NCBI GenBank assembly: GCA_905183005.1
Contig: CAJJDO010000132.1
Coordinates: forward strand, 124,001-188,000
Length of the DNA stretch: 64,000 bases
Reading direction: 5' to 3'
From: Paramecium pentaurelia
Taxonomy: Eukaryota > Ciliophora > Oligohymenophorea > Peniculida > Parameciidae
Position numbers and translations under genes: made by a program. Position 1 is the first letter of the stretch. Every line of letters starts with the position of its first letter. The notes under the pieces are model-generated. The model made no database searches. It was not told where the DNA came from and worked only from the letters and a program-made list of their open reading frames with translations. Below, piece by piece: positions 35,947 to 47,797 of the stretch.

Positions 35947-36718
35947 ATGGATAATAAGAAAAAAAAGAATAAGAATAAAGCTAAATAAGAATAACAATCT
36001 AAATAATAATAATAATAATAATAAAATTAATTAGTACCTTAAAATTAATAACATCATCACGATCATAATTGTCATGATCATCATGGAAATGAAGATCATC
36101 ATCATGATCATAATCATTGTAATCATGGTTTACCTGCTGGTGATATGCCTAATATTGATCCAGCTAGTTTATTAAGTGGTTTAAACAAAGGAGATGGTTT
36201 ATTAGGTAGTTTAAGTATGATACCTAAATTAACAGAAATGTTAAATTAATTAAGTAATTTTGGAGGCTAAGCTTTTAAACCTGATGATCCTCTCCCTGAT
36301 TTCACTAAATTTGATTAAACTAAAGTATTTAATATATATAAATATGTATAGTAAACATTAGAAGTTGCTATTGAAGAATTTTAATAAACCATAGAAAGTG
36401 TCTAAAAGAAAGATTTCACAAATCTAACAAAGCCTGTTGTTTAAAAATAACAATAATAAAAATTATCAAAATAATAACAACAATAAAGAGAGAAGTATAA
36501 TAAATATTTTATATTATTCTAGAAACAATTAAATTATCAAATAAAATATTGATTATTTGAATACATTATAAAAGGATTTGAAGAAGCTATTATAAGATGT
36601 ATATAAATATAATTAAATATTATAGTAATCTATGAGTGGAATTGCAACAATATTAAATCAAGGTATTGAGAACTTAAATTAAGATATCTAATATTATTAG
36701 AAGTAATAAGAAGTATGA
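35947..36718 (+). CDS. PolyQ and His-rich protein, 238 aa
   Basis: Two introns (27 and 28 nt); exon sum divisible by three. A Lys-rich start (MDNKKKKNKNKAK) is followed by a Gln run encoded mainly by TAA, then a His/Asp-rich stretch of about 30 residues (HHHDHNCHDHHGNEDHHHDH) that could bind Zn, Ni or Cu. A Gly/Leu/Met segment and a coiled-coil C-terminus follow. Low complexity prevents family assignment. Metal binding is a hypothesis from composition. Confidence 0.65.
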
Positions 36719-37421
36719 AAATTAAATATTTAATATTAATTATTCAATTATACAAATCTAGAAACAATTTGATTAATCTTCTAGATATAAAACTAAAATC
36801 TACTTAATATTTAAAACATTCTTTTCTTCATCCTAATGTCAACTTCTATAAAATTTATTCATAAACTAAGTCGCATAAGTATTTTATGTCTACATGATCT
36901 AATATCTCATATAATTTTTTACATTCAAATTTTTATCCATAATAGCTTTATTACGCATTATTTATTTTTAAATACTGAACTAATTTAGAAAACATTATGT
37001 TAGAAACTAAATGTATTGTTATTTAAAATGAAGTCCGACTAAATATATATAGTATCTTCAACTATATTAAGTCGGTTTATTTACTTTTATTATATGAAAT
37101 CCGACACCTTATAACGACATATAAGAGTATTAATATAAATTTTATATATTCCTCTAATAAGAAATGAATTAATAAGAATATATGAACAGAATCTTTTAAA
37201 ACTAGGTAACCAATTAACCTCTTTTAGTCTGTCTATAATATTAACCCTTAATGTTTTAATATAGTATAAATATCATCTAGCTAAAATTAGTTCCTTAAAT
37301 GTATTGTGGTGAACTGACTTAATAAAATACAGAAATTAAATATGTAAGTAACTATTGCAATGGAACAATCAATTATGAATAGTAAAATTAGAGCAACCAA
37401 CAATAACCTAAACTTTAAGAA
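36719..37421. other. Long intergenic region with an inverted repeat
   Basis: About 700 bp. A minus-strand frame 36828..36995 (55 codons, starting MFSKLVQYLKINN) looks protein-like but is unsupported. An imperfect inverted repeat sits at 37035..37075. Otherwise AT-rich and featureless. Confidence 0.4.
37035..37075. repeat. Inverted repeat, about 13-bp arms
   Basis: CCGACTAAATATA on the left pairs with TATATTAAGTCGG on the right with one mismatch, leaving a loop of about 15 bases. A further TCCGAC lies at 37090. GC in the arms stands out in this AT background. Could be a hairpin of a small RNA or a terminator; unproven. Confidence 0.5.
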
Positions 37422-37730
37422 ATGCCTTAAAGTATAAAAAATGAAACAGAAAGAGAAATAAAAGAAAGTAAATTTAATGGTATTAAAATTCAATCTACTT
37501 ATTCTTTAGGTCATTGGTCTAAATAAGAGCATGAATTGTATCTTGAATTTGTTAATAATCACTTTGATATTTTGAAATCAAAATATGATAAAAAATCCAA
37601 AAAGATTTTTAAACTGATGAGCAAGTTCATTACTACTAGAACTCCTACCTAATGTAGATCACATCATTAAAAATTTAACCCACTTCAATCAAACAAGAAG
37701 AAGAAGAATTCTAGATTGGGGAAATATTGA
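37422..37730 (+). CDS. Small single SANT/Myb-domain protein
   Basis: 102 aa, no intron. The core is GHWSKQEHELYLEFVNNHF, then a Lys-rich helix and MSKFITTRTPTQCRSHHQKF. That last motif is the recognition helix of SHAQKY-type single Myb repeats (here RSHHQKF), found in many short ciliate proteins. An upstream spliced exon cannot be excluded, since the frame before the ATG is partly open. Probably nuclear and DNA binding. Confidence 0.75.
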
Positions 37731-38032
37731 TAAAATATTAAAATATTAATATTGCTACCTATTAATAATAAATTTAATGAAATTTATTCTTTTATTTTAA
37801 TAAATCAACTATTAAAAGTATTCTGTTATTATTGTGATAATTTTATTTAATTCTAAATTGCTCCTAAATCCATTATCTTACAGTTATGGTTTTAGATATA
37901 TCAATAAATAAAAAATCAATCTTTATGATAAAGGGAAATTTATAAAAGATTTAGAGTATTTAAGAACTATACAATAAGTTTAAATTTGTTGTAAATAAAA
38001 GAGTTTTGGTGTTTGTGTAATTAAATAAGTAA

Positions 38033-39150
38033 TGTCATCATCTTCATGTATAGCAACAATTAAAACTATAGATAAATAATAATTGAAAGATTTAATAAAT
38101 CAATATATTTATACTCAAAATAATATGAAATCATATTGTAAATAAAATAATTAAAAATGTAAAATTAGACAAGGCTAATATCTGTGAATTTAACAAAGGT
38201 CAAAGTAGAAAATTAAAAATCACGGTTTTGTTACTTAACATTATTTATAAAGCAGTATTTATTTAAATAGATTGATTAGAAAAAAGTTGTTAGCATATTT
38301 CTAGATATTATTTTAATTCAGTATATTATTTGAGAGACTTAAAGAAGACATTTTTGAATAAGAAATCTTAAAGTTCAGCATTTTTTAAAGAACATATAAA
38401 TTAAAAGCATTATTTGATCACATCTAGAATTTAGAATTAGAAAAAGAACATATGCAAGAGAAACTCTTTAATATTCAATTAAATATAAGTAAGAGATGTA
38501 AAGTTTTATTGTTTTAATTAACACTTTAGGATTATCATTTACTATTAGAATGAATCTTTAATATATTATATAGAGAATGATTATTTTAGATAGATATTCA
38601 ATATCATTGTGATGTATACATTTTTTATTGATTTTAGAAACCTAATTAGAGTACCTTTTTAAAATAAACTTATTTCAAAATTATCAACATTAGGAATTTT
38701 GCAAGAGAAATTATAAAAAAAATTATGTTATGATTTTAACTGTTTCCTAAGACGTTTATGGTAATAAAGTATGTAAATTAATTTATCTTTATAATTTTGG
38801 ATTATAATAATCAACTATCATTATAAAAGAATGAATTTCAGTTGGATATAACAATATATTAAAACATTTAAGGTTGTTAAATAAGGATTTGAGGAATGTT
38901 TTTTTGATTGATTATTTTTCATATAGTTTTGTGTAAGTGTTGAATTTAATAAAATTTTAGATTACTTTAAGAGTATGGGATTGTGAATATATAGGATAAT
39001 CAATTGATAAAGGAAGACATTTAAATATTTTGTAGGTGATTATATGAGATGTGTGATTACTTTGTATTTTAAGTTGGATTGATTAAATTAATTTGAGAGT
39101 GTGGAAGATGCAGTATAAAATTTGTATTTTTGAAATCATTGTTCTGTATA
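38033..39150 (+). CDS. Uncertain multi-intron coding region with coiled coil
   Basis: From ATG 38033 a plausible path uses introns of 31, 28 and 19 nt and gives about 150 residues, including a coiled coil (LFDHIQNLELEKEHMQEKLF). Further coding-like pieces follow (SLNLIRVPFQNKLISKLSTL, NKDLRNVFLIDYFSYSF), but I could not join them all without stops. Either a gene with many introns or a decaying duplicate. The coiled coil followed by a folded C-terminal half is reminiscent of Vps38/Atg14/UVRAG proteins; this is a weak guess. Confidence 0.4.
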
Positions 39151-39209
39151 TTTTGTTTACACATATTTTTAAATGGTAAATGCTTTAATTTAATACTTAA
39201 ATCAGATTA

Positions 39210-39958
39210 ATGCAAGCTGAAAATGACCATTAATAAGAGAGTTCAAATAATATTAAACATCTTCGCTATAAATCATCATATGTATGAAGTATTGCAAATA
39301 TCATTTCAGTTAATCAGGAATAGAAGAAAAATTTATGATGACAATGATTTTAGGGAGGTTGTCTAAAATTTCTACAACTTGGTCTCCGAAATTAATAAAG
39401 GTTAAGAATCGGTTTAGCCACTATTAGTTAAGAAAATAACAAAACCTCCTTTACGTAAATAGACTCAATAATCGAAATAAAGAAATGCTAGTAAAAATAA
39501 GTAACCCACTAAAGAACTTACTTAGTCTAAAAGAGATGCTCATTTCAGACCTGATTAACAAGCCTAATAATACTTTAATTCTTGTTTCAGTCAATAAATT
39601 ATGAGTCATCTATTGCCTAATTTTGATTAACCCTATTGTAAATAAGTTCCTTTCTTATATGATAAACCAAAACCTCATCTTAATTTCAAAAGAAATCAAA
39701 TTCATATTCAAACAGCTTATTAAATATATATTAAGGAATTTGGTTCTGGATTTGTAGAAAGTCAAGATCCCACTTCATTTGCTAGAAAAGTTATGAATTC
39801 CAACTTTAATTGTAAAGTAAAATTTCATTAAGAACCAGACCCAATATTAAGAAGAGGAAAAGGAGAGTGACAAATCAGAGAAATTAAATAAGTCTTATGA
39901 AGATGGCAAAAAGAAACCTTTAAAAGAATTAGTTCGAGAATTTTAGAGTGATTAATGA
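39210..39958 (+). CDS. Basic hypothetical protein, 230 aa
   Basis: Two 28-nt introns, both needed to avoid TGA; exon sum divisible by three. The middle is Lys/Gln-rich (KKITKPPLRKQTQQSKQRN), then FRPDQQAQQYFNSCF and FGSGFVESQDPTSFARK; the C-terminus is charged (KKPLKELVREFQSD). No domain recognised. Precedes MOK on the same strand by 340 bp. Confidence 0.65.
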
Positions 39959-40298
39959 TTTTAAAAACAAAAAAAAGAGTAGTATTAAAAGAGTAGTAAT
40001 AAAAAAATAAAATCCATCTATTTGATTATTCTTAATTAGAATAGTTTCTATTGTTGAAATATTAATAAAAAAAGATTTCTTATTTTCTTAATGAATTCTA
40101 ATTTATTAAGTTAATACTTTAAAATTCAAATGTCATCTATGAATATTAATAAAATTCACAAAATTTAGTCATTTGAAATGTCATTGATTTACTAATTTTA
40201 TTTAAAAATAGTGTATTATTTTTTATTCTTTTTGAGACATAAGTGCCATTCTATTATTGATAATTAATTGTAAAAAATATAAAAGGACAAAAATCTAA
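39959..40298. other. Intergenic region
   Basis: About 340 bp, AT-rich, nothing recognised; presumably contains the MOK promoter. Confidence 0.5.
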
Positions 40299-41900
40299 AT
40301 GAATTGTAATTGAAATTTTGTATTTTACATTAGAATACAAACTTGTAGGTAAAAAAGGAGAAGGAACATTTTCAGAGGTCATCAAATCATAATCATTCAA
40401 AACAGGAAACTATGTTGCTATAAAATGTATGAAAAATAAATTCACATCAATTGAATAAGTAAACAATTAAATGAAGATTAAAGGTTAATCATTTGAGAGA
40501 GATTTAAGCTTTAAGAAAATTGAGTCCCCATGAACACATTATTAAGTTGATCGAAGTTCTATAGTAACTCAATTTATAACAATTATGGTAGTGATGAACC
40601 TACAGGAAGATTGGCTTTAGTATTTGAATTAATGGAATAGAATCTATATGAGCATATAAAGGGTATCATAATAATCATTTCAATTAGGCAGAAAATAACC
40701 GTTGAATCCATAGAAAGTTAAATCCTTTATGTACTAACTGCTAAAATCTATTGATCATATGCATAGAAATGGTATCTTCCATAGAGATATTAAGCCGTAA
40801 ACATTTATAATTTAAATAGTGAAAACATTTTACTGAATTCAGATCATTTGAAACTTGCAGATTTTGGATCTTGTAAAGGCATATATTCAAAACATCCTTA
40901 TACAGAGTATAAATTAACTTAATCTCGATAATAGATATATATCTACTAGATGGTACAGGGCTCCAGAATGTTTATTAACAGATGGATATTATGACTAAAA
41001 GATGGATTTATGGGGTGTTGGATGTGTAATGTTTGAAATTATAGCTCTATTTCCTTTATTTCCAGGAACTAATGAATTAGATTAAGTTAATAAGATTCAT
41101 AATATTTTGGGAACTCCAAATCCAAAGATTTTTGATAGATTCAGAAAGTAAAATAAAAGAATCTAATAATAGATAAGCCACTCATATGGAAATTAATTTC
41201 CCAAATAAACATGGTAGTGGTATTGAGAGACTTCTTCAAGGATAAACAAAAGAATGTATAGATTTAATCAAAATGTTATTGGTGTATGATCCTGAAGAAA
41301 GAATTACTGCTCAATCAGCATTGAGACATGAATATTTTAGAGATCTATATGAAGCAGATGCAACTCAAAAGAGTTTTTAACATACTCTATAATAAATCAG
41401 AATTTCTAATCATAGAGAACAGTAATGAATATATTTATATATAGGAATGATAATTCTTTAGAAAGAAGTCAAAGAATTGAGGAAAGTAAATAGACACATT
41501 AACCAAATTTTAAAAAGACATAAAATTATTATGCAAAATCATAGAAGAAATCTGGAGTATATTTAATATTCTAGATTATAGTTACCATCATTATAATTTG
41601 ATTTGAAAGTAGAGAGTATATATAAGAATACATAACATCATGATAGTGATGATGATATAGATAAATAGTCATCAAATAAATAAATGATGTTACCTGAAAT
41701 TAAGAAAAAAAAAAAGTATGATCCTAAAATTATATATGGAAAATAATCATATCAATCTAATCAAGCATATTAGTAGTTTAATTCTAAAGGTATATATTTA
41801 TAAATATAATAAATTAGCTGGCAAAAAAATGGCGCATGGATTATAAGCAGATTATATAGTTTATGGCAAGAAAGCTATGAATTAGTAGGTTTTAGGCTGA
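40299..41900 (+). CDS. MOK: MOK-type ciliary MAP-kinase-like kinase
   Basis: About 447 aa with ten introns of 23-28 nt, and exon sum divisible by three. The kinase starts MNQYKLVGKKGEGTFSEV as in MOK, keeps the ATP lysine (NYVAIKCM), HRDIKP, DFG with GSCKGIYSKHPYTEY, then STRWYRAPECLLTDGYY, and MDLWGVGCVMFEI. All catalytic residues are present. The TEY activation motif is split by an intron inside the Glu codon. The 140-residue C-terminal tail is polar and basic. MOK/MAK/ICK (RCK) kinases localise to cilia and limit flagellar length (LF4 in Chlamydomonas). Assignment to MOK rather than MAK/ICK rests on the GSCKGIYSKxPYTEY segment. Confidence 0.93.
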
Positions 41901-41981
41901 ATAATTTAATTTTCGAATTTTATGATTCATCATTATTAATATGCTTTTTGAATCATCATCATTTTCCAATTATAATTAAAA

Positions 41982-42572
41982 ATGAAGATATTAGTGATAG
42001 CATGTTTAATGGTTCTAACCTTATCCACTCCTTTAGAGAAAATCCAAAAGATCAATGTTCCATGCATTGAAGAAATAGGATACCTTACCAAAGATTTATT
42101 TGTCTTTGGTTTAGACATTGCTAGACATAAATTCTGTCATCAAGTTAAAGATGTTATTGTTATCATAATGGAAATTGTCAAATTGAAAAAGGCTTGTTCA
42201 TCATCTAATAGCTAAGCTATATTGGAAGAACATAATCAAACTTTGACATGTCTATAAAATTCACTTGATATTGCTGAAGATGCTCATCATGCATATAATG
42301 CTTTTATTCAAAATGGAATCACTGATGAATTCATTGACTAGACAACTTCTATTTAATAAAAACTAGTCTCCACTTTGAGTAGATGTAGTGCCAAGGCAAA
42401 ATTACTTGAAGACATCTTCCCTGCTCATTGTATAACAGTCATGAATGATATGGCCAGAAATGCTTTATCTATTAAAGAACAAAGACATCAACCTTGGAAA
42501 ATACTTGAAGGATTAGTTTCAATTGGTGAAAATTATCAAGGTGCCAAACAACATTGTCCATTTATGAAATGA
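41982..42572 (+). CDS. Secreted Cys-containing protein, 196 aa
   Basis: No intron. A clear signal peptide (MKILVIACLMVLTLSTPL) is followed by a helical domain with well-spaced cysteines (VPCIEEIGY, KFCHQVKD, KKACSSSNS, LTCLQNSL, SRCSAKAK, PAHCITVM, KQHCPFMK) that likely form disulfides. Unknown family. Similar small secreted helical Cys proteins are numerous in Paramecium. Likely exported or stored in secretory organelles. Confidence 0.8.
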
Positions 42573-42974
42573 ACAATTACCAATATAAAAACATAGAATC
42601 ATTAATATTTTTCTATTTAATATCCTAAATTATAATATTTCGAAATTTTATCTTTAAATTACATCATCTGTAGTATTATCTTAGAAGTAAAATAAATTTA
42701 AATAAACTATAGAAATATAAATATTTAAATTATTCACATAAATATTAAATTGAATAATCTTATACATTTTCAATTATTAATAGAGTCTCTCTTAAGAATG
42801 CTAAAAATATTTATCAATTTTTTATTCATTATAATTTTATTGTAAATAAAAAAAAGAAATGTATTTTTAGATTTTAACAATATATAATCTAAATAGATTG
42901 AATTGTTATCTATCATAATATAGTGTTTACTTTTTGAAAATTTATAAATATAATTATATAAGATAAGGAGAATA
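42573..42974. other. Intergenic region
   Basis: About 400 bp, very AT-rich. Standard-code minus-strand frames here lack coding character. Nothing recognised. Confidence 0.5.
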
Positions 42975-43022
42975 ATGAAAAACATCTTAATTTTCTAATT
43001 ATATTTTTATATTAATAATTTG

Positions 43023-43866
43023 ATGCTCAATCGAACAGATAAGAGCTCTTAATTTAGAAGAACAAATTAAAGTATAGAAGGGGCATCTAGAAAAGATATA
43101 ATTTCAGATCAAAAATCTAGAAAGGAATTAGGTGTTCCTTAAGAAGAAGAGAGAAAAATGCTAGGATCTAAAGAAAGTGAAAAGCGATCTCAAATTAAGA
43201 TTGGGAGTCATTAATAATCAAGGAAGACTCTTAGAGGATAGGATGAAGAGGAGAAAGGAGCCAAAGTTATAGGAGAAGGAAGATTAGATGAATATGGGGA
43301 AGAGGAAGAGGATATAGTTTGTTTAAGATTTCCTCATCTTTCGTTTTGTCCATATAACTATTAATCACAATTAAAGGAGACTTTATTCATTGAAATATAA
43401 CCTGGGATTTATCTTTGTGGATTTGCAATGGGTTTATGGACAAAATATTTGTTATAGAAAGCAGTTACAAATGTTCTGAATTTGACTTCAATGGAATATA
43501 CAAAAAGAACAAAATATTTTAAATATTTAAACATTGATGTTCACAATACTTCTGATGAGGATATTAAAAAACACTTTAGAATTAGTAATAGGTTCATAAG
43601 AGAAGTAGAATATTTGAATAATTATTATATAGACATTATTATAAAAGGGGAAAGTTCTTATTCATTGTAGAGATGGACTTAATATTGGTCCTTGTTTTAT
43701 CTTAGCTTATTTGATAAATGAGATAAAAATGCCATTGAAATTAGGTATAGAAATGTTATAGAATCTAATTCCACAATTAGATATTGCTGTTCATTTTTAT
43801 AAACAATTAGAGTAATACGATTTGGAGAAGTTAGCTCTATTATAAATAAAAACTAAGGATTCATGA
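43023..43866 (+). CDS. DSP-fold pseudophosphatase
   Basis: About 271 aa with one 28-nt intron (near 43589-43616). The N-terminal 100 residues are charged and disordered. Then a dual-specificity phosphatase core: PGIYLCGFAMGLWTKYLL, AVTNVLNLTS, KYLNIDVHNTSDEDI, and the P-loop GKVLIHCRDGLNIG. The catalytic Cys is present, but the P-loop Arg of HCx5R is Ile and the usual small residues are replaced, so activity is unlikely. The general acid region (DVHNTSDEDI) is DSP-like. An in-frame ATG at 42975 would add 16 residues. Confidence 0.7.
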
Positions 43867-43879
43867 TTTTTGAATTGAT

Positions 43880-44155
43880 TCACAATTATAGGATATTATT
43901 TTATTATATTTCATACACTATTAATTTGGATTTTTCAGTCAACAACACCAAATGATACTAATATTACTGATATTGTTTATTAACTTATTGAATAATTTAT
44001 AAATGATCTTTCTTTTGGATAGAATCAATAATCCATAATCTTTTGATATTTGTATCAACAATGAGGTATTTATTCATGAATCTATGAATTTGACATTGTG
44101 AGAGATCTTCATTATTATTTTTAAGGAAGTTAATAACAAAATAAACTTCGTTCAT
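43880..44155 (-). CDS. Hypothetical small protein, 91 aa
   Basis: Open frame from ATG to TGA, filling the gap between the DSP-like gene (14 bp away, convergent) and the NEK-IFT57 gene (same strand, 22 bp away). Begins MNEVYFVINFLKNNNEDL; ordered-looking composition but no motif. It may be a real gene or a chance frame. Confidence 0.4.
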
Positions 44156-44176
44156 AATAAATAATATTAATTGATT

Positions 44177-46348
44177 TCAAAATTCTTCTTCATCTGATAG
44201 TTATTCATTATTGTAGGAATATGATTTAGTTAATTAAGTCTATAAAATACCAATTTTAACATTCATATCATTGATATCATTCTATCAAATATAAAATGGA
44301 ATTAATACTTTTAATTAATTGATAATTTGCCTTTATTTAGGTCTATTATCACTAAGGTTAGGTATTTTAAATTGAATATCTGTTAGATTTTAATGTAATT
44401 ATTAATCAAGTTCTAATTTTGAGCAATTTGATTTATTTAGAGAATTGATTTGAATTTCAAATTAAAATATAGATTATCTATTAGTTTATAAAATTTCTTA
44501 AATTTCAGGTTATATTAGATTTGTTAATTGAGTCTCTAATTTAGGTATTAATTCGAGATAATTAATCCATTATTATTAGATATCTTAAACTTCATTTGAT
44601 TTTAAGTACTACGATAGGATAGTTAATTGCTATTGCTATTGGTAAACAATTTACCTTTGAGCATTTCTTTATAAGATTCATAGATTTTTGATAATCCTTT
44701 AAATATGACTTATGTTCTTTTAGATTGGTATCAAATTTATTAAGTTCTTTTTCTACTCTATTATATTCATTCATCCATTCATTAATAGCAACTTTAGTTT
44801 ATATAATTTATCTATCTTAAGGAATCTAATTAAAGTCTGGTTATTCTGTTTTAAATTTCTTTTGATAAAATAGTATACTCTATGTGAGTTCATCATTTTC
44901 TACTTCATCTTAATCATCTTCCATTAATTCTTCAGGTAAATCTTATTCATCATATTAAATTTGTTAATTTAAGATATTAGAATTATTTAAATCATCACCA
45001 AATTATGGTAATTCAAATTTAAAATTCACTCTTATTAATTCTCTATTTAATAGATCATTAAGTATAAAACAAACCATATCTCCAAAACCAGAGGAAATAT
45101 GAGGAGATCCAAGTTATTCAGGTAATTTTATACCCCATGCTTTAATATCTAATAATAGTTTTCTAGCAGTATCTTCTAAATTATTACTGTATTTAATATG
45201 TTATGCCAATTTATTCTTCTTTTATTTGGGTAAATTCATTAACCAATAACATAAATCTACAAAATAATAGAATCTATAAGAAGAATTCACATTTTCATCT
45301 AAAGAAAAGAAATATTTTGAAATGGGTTTCTTTTTCAAAGGAACACAGAAATTTTGATGATATTAAACTAAAGATAACTTTTCATAAATATCCTTTATTT
45401 TTTATAATTATATTATTTACTTCCATTACTAATACATTAATTATTTGAGGAGTTCTTTTAGTATCAGAATGAGATGAGAACATCTCTTTAGCTTTTTGTA
45501 ATATAGTATTTGAATCTAATCTTTTTAAAGGATCAACTACAATCATACCTTCAATAATAGTTCGTAACTATTGACTATATCGATTAGATACAGGCTTGAA
45601 TTCACCTTTAGTTATATTATTGAATAAATCTACTAATGACATTTTCTCACTTTACTTAAAAGGGCTCTTGAATTCAGCCATCTCATATGCTATGCATCCT
45701 AATGACCATATGTCTGATTTCATATCATACCCTTCTCCATGGAGGAGCTCTTCTTTTTAATTGAACATTTACCTCTGGTGACATATATAAGGGTGTTCCT
45801 ACTTTAGAATATGCTTCTATTGTTTCTGATGAAAATATTCTGCCTAATCCTAAATCTCCAACTTTCAAGGTTCCATCTCCTCCAATGAAAATATTAGCAG
45901 GTTTTAAATCACGATGCATTATTCTTTTTTCATGCATATGTGATAAAGCACTTGCTATTTGTAATATATAATTCCACATTTAAACTTCTTCAAATGGAGT
46001 ATCATCTGCTTTTGCATTTTTTATAAGCTTTTTTAAATCCCCTTTTTCTGCCCATTCAGTGGCAATAATCAATTCATTATTATACAGAAATGAATCCAAA
46101 TATTTTATTATATTAGGATGATCTAAAGGTTACATCAGTTTCACTTCCTTTAAACATTTCTCTCTATGCTTAGGGTCCATCATATCAAATATCTTATGTT
46201 ATTTCTAAACTTTTATTACTTTAATCTTCTTTAGAGCAATCACATTGCCTTCCTAATTCACAGCCTTATAGACAGTTGAGAATTTGCCCTCGCCTATTGC
46301 TTTTTATACTCTATAACCATTTATTTCTTAATCTATGAATTATGACAT
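44177..46348 (-). CDS. IFT57: NEK kinase fused to IFT57
   Basis: About 690 aa; introns 45748..45772, 45393..45420, 44636..44654 and 44282..44308. Residues 1-270 are a NIMA-related kinase: [58 protein letters not shown]; all catalytic residues are present and DLGLGR is NEK6/7-like. From residue 300 the frame continues as IFT57: [57 protein letters not shown], an acidic linker, then coiled coil ending in [13 protein letters not shown]. No stop, start gap or promoter separates the halves; the intron at the junction is phase 0. IFT57 belongs to the IFT-B complex of cilia. Kinase-IFT57 linkage is not found in animal IFT57. Confidence 0.88.
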
Positions 46349-46404
46349 TATCTACTAATATAATTAGCTTAATAATATATTATTATTTATAAATATTTAG
46401 TAAA

Positions 46405-47792
46405 ATGTCTATGCGAATTGTTTAATCTACAAAAAAAATACTAGATATGTCACATCCTAGTTAGACTATGCTAAATGGCCAAAGACCTAGTATGTCTTTA
46501 ATGCCAAAAGAAAAAGTTATAATAGGATTGAATTCTTAATTAGTATTGAATTCTAAATAAGAATTGAATTCTAAATAAGAGAAAAAAACTAATAAAATTT
46601 TTATCAAATTAGATGAACATATCAAAAATTCTATTGTTGAATAAAAAGTTGAATAAAACAATCCTATTGTTGAATAAAATTATCCCATATAATGTCCAAT
46701 AAATCCTAAAGAGGATCAATAAAAAAATAAAGAAACTAAAATTTCAATGGAAATTACTCATACTCATTTTGAACTTAAGGTACCCAAAATTATTGTACCA
46801 AAATCATTAGAGATTCCAAAAATCTTATTACCTTCTTAAATTAAAATTGAATAAGAAGATAAATTAATGAATTATAATTAAACAAATTTACTTAAGTAAT
46901 AATTGATTTAGATTAAAAAATTTAATGAACCTATTCAATTACTATTATAAGATAATGATAAACGAAAAAAGTATTACTCGAGAGCATAAAGAGAAAAGGA
47001 AGATGTAATTCATTGGGGTCAAAGGAAATTACTTATTAGTGAGATTTGGTTTTTGACAAAGTATGGTTGTTTATCTAGGAATATTATATATGCAGGAGCA
47101 GCTCCAGGATTTCACATATCATTGTTATCCGATTTATTTTAAAATCACAAATTTTATTTATTTGATCCAAATGACTTTTAAGTTAAATAGGGACCAAAGA
47201 TTACTATTTACTAACGTTGTTTTACAAACGAAGAAGCCTAAAAATTTAAGGAATTATTTTAGGTATGAATTAATTAACAAGAATGATTATCTATTCATTT
47301 CAGACATTCGAACTGCCAATTTTAAAAGTATGACCCCTGTAGAAAATGAGTAAGCAGTACTAAGAGACAATCAATTATAAATGGAATGGGTTAAAATCCT
47401 CAAACCTTAAAAAGTATCATAATCTTATATCCATTAAGGCTATGTTGAAATTTCGTTGTGCTTACCCTACTGAAATCAATGAACCAACTGAATTCTTTGA
47501 AGGTGAAATCTATATACAAGCTTGGGCACCAGCATCATCCACAGAAACAAGATTGATACCTTATAACTATGTCAATACTATATTCTATGATAATGTTAAA
47601 TATGAAGAGCAAATGTTCTATCATAATGATGTTGTAAGAAAAAAATAGAAAGGTTCATTAAGTTGGGATGATAGAGCAGAAACTGAAGTGTTAATTGAGT
47701 ATCTACGTAATTCAGGAATCAATGAAAACCAAATAATTAAATAAGTAAATATAATAAAAGATTAAATTACAAAAAAATTGAATTATTAATGA
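46405..47792 (+). CDS. VP39-like cap 2'-O-methyltransferase family protein
   Basis: About 447 aa with introns of 19 and 25 nt; exon sum divisible by three. The N-terminal 200 residues are low complexity with a short tandem LNSKQE repeat. The fold starts near VIHWGQRKLLISEIWFL, with the SAM-binding motif IIYAGAAPGFHISLL, then FYLFDPNDF, ISDIRTANF, and WVKILKPQKAMLKFR. These match the PARP_regulatory/VP39-type cap-specific 2'-O-methyltransferase fold, which has cellular members in protists. The Lys after LKP (KAML) and Asp of ISDIR fit the catalytic tetrad positions. Substrate (mRNA cap) is inferred from family. Confidence 0.8.
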
Positions 47793-47797
47793 ATCAT

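Noticed and set aside
42770..42985. Minus-strand 71-codon frame
   Set aside because: Composition matches AT-rich noncoding DNA and it overlaps the region upstream of the DSP-like gene; no homology seen.
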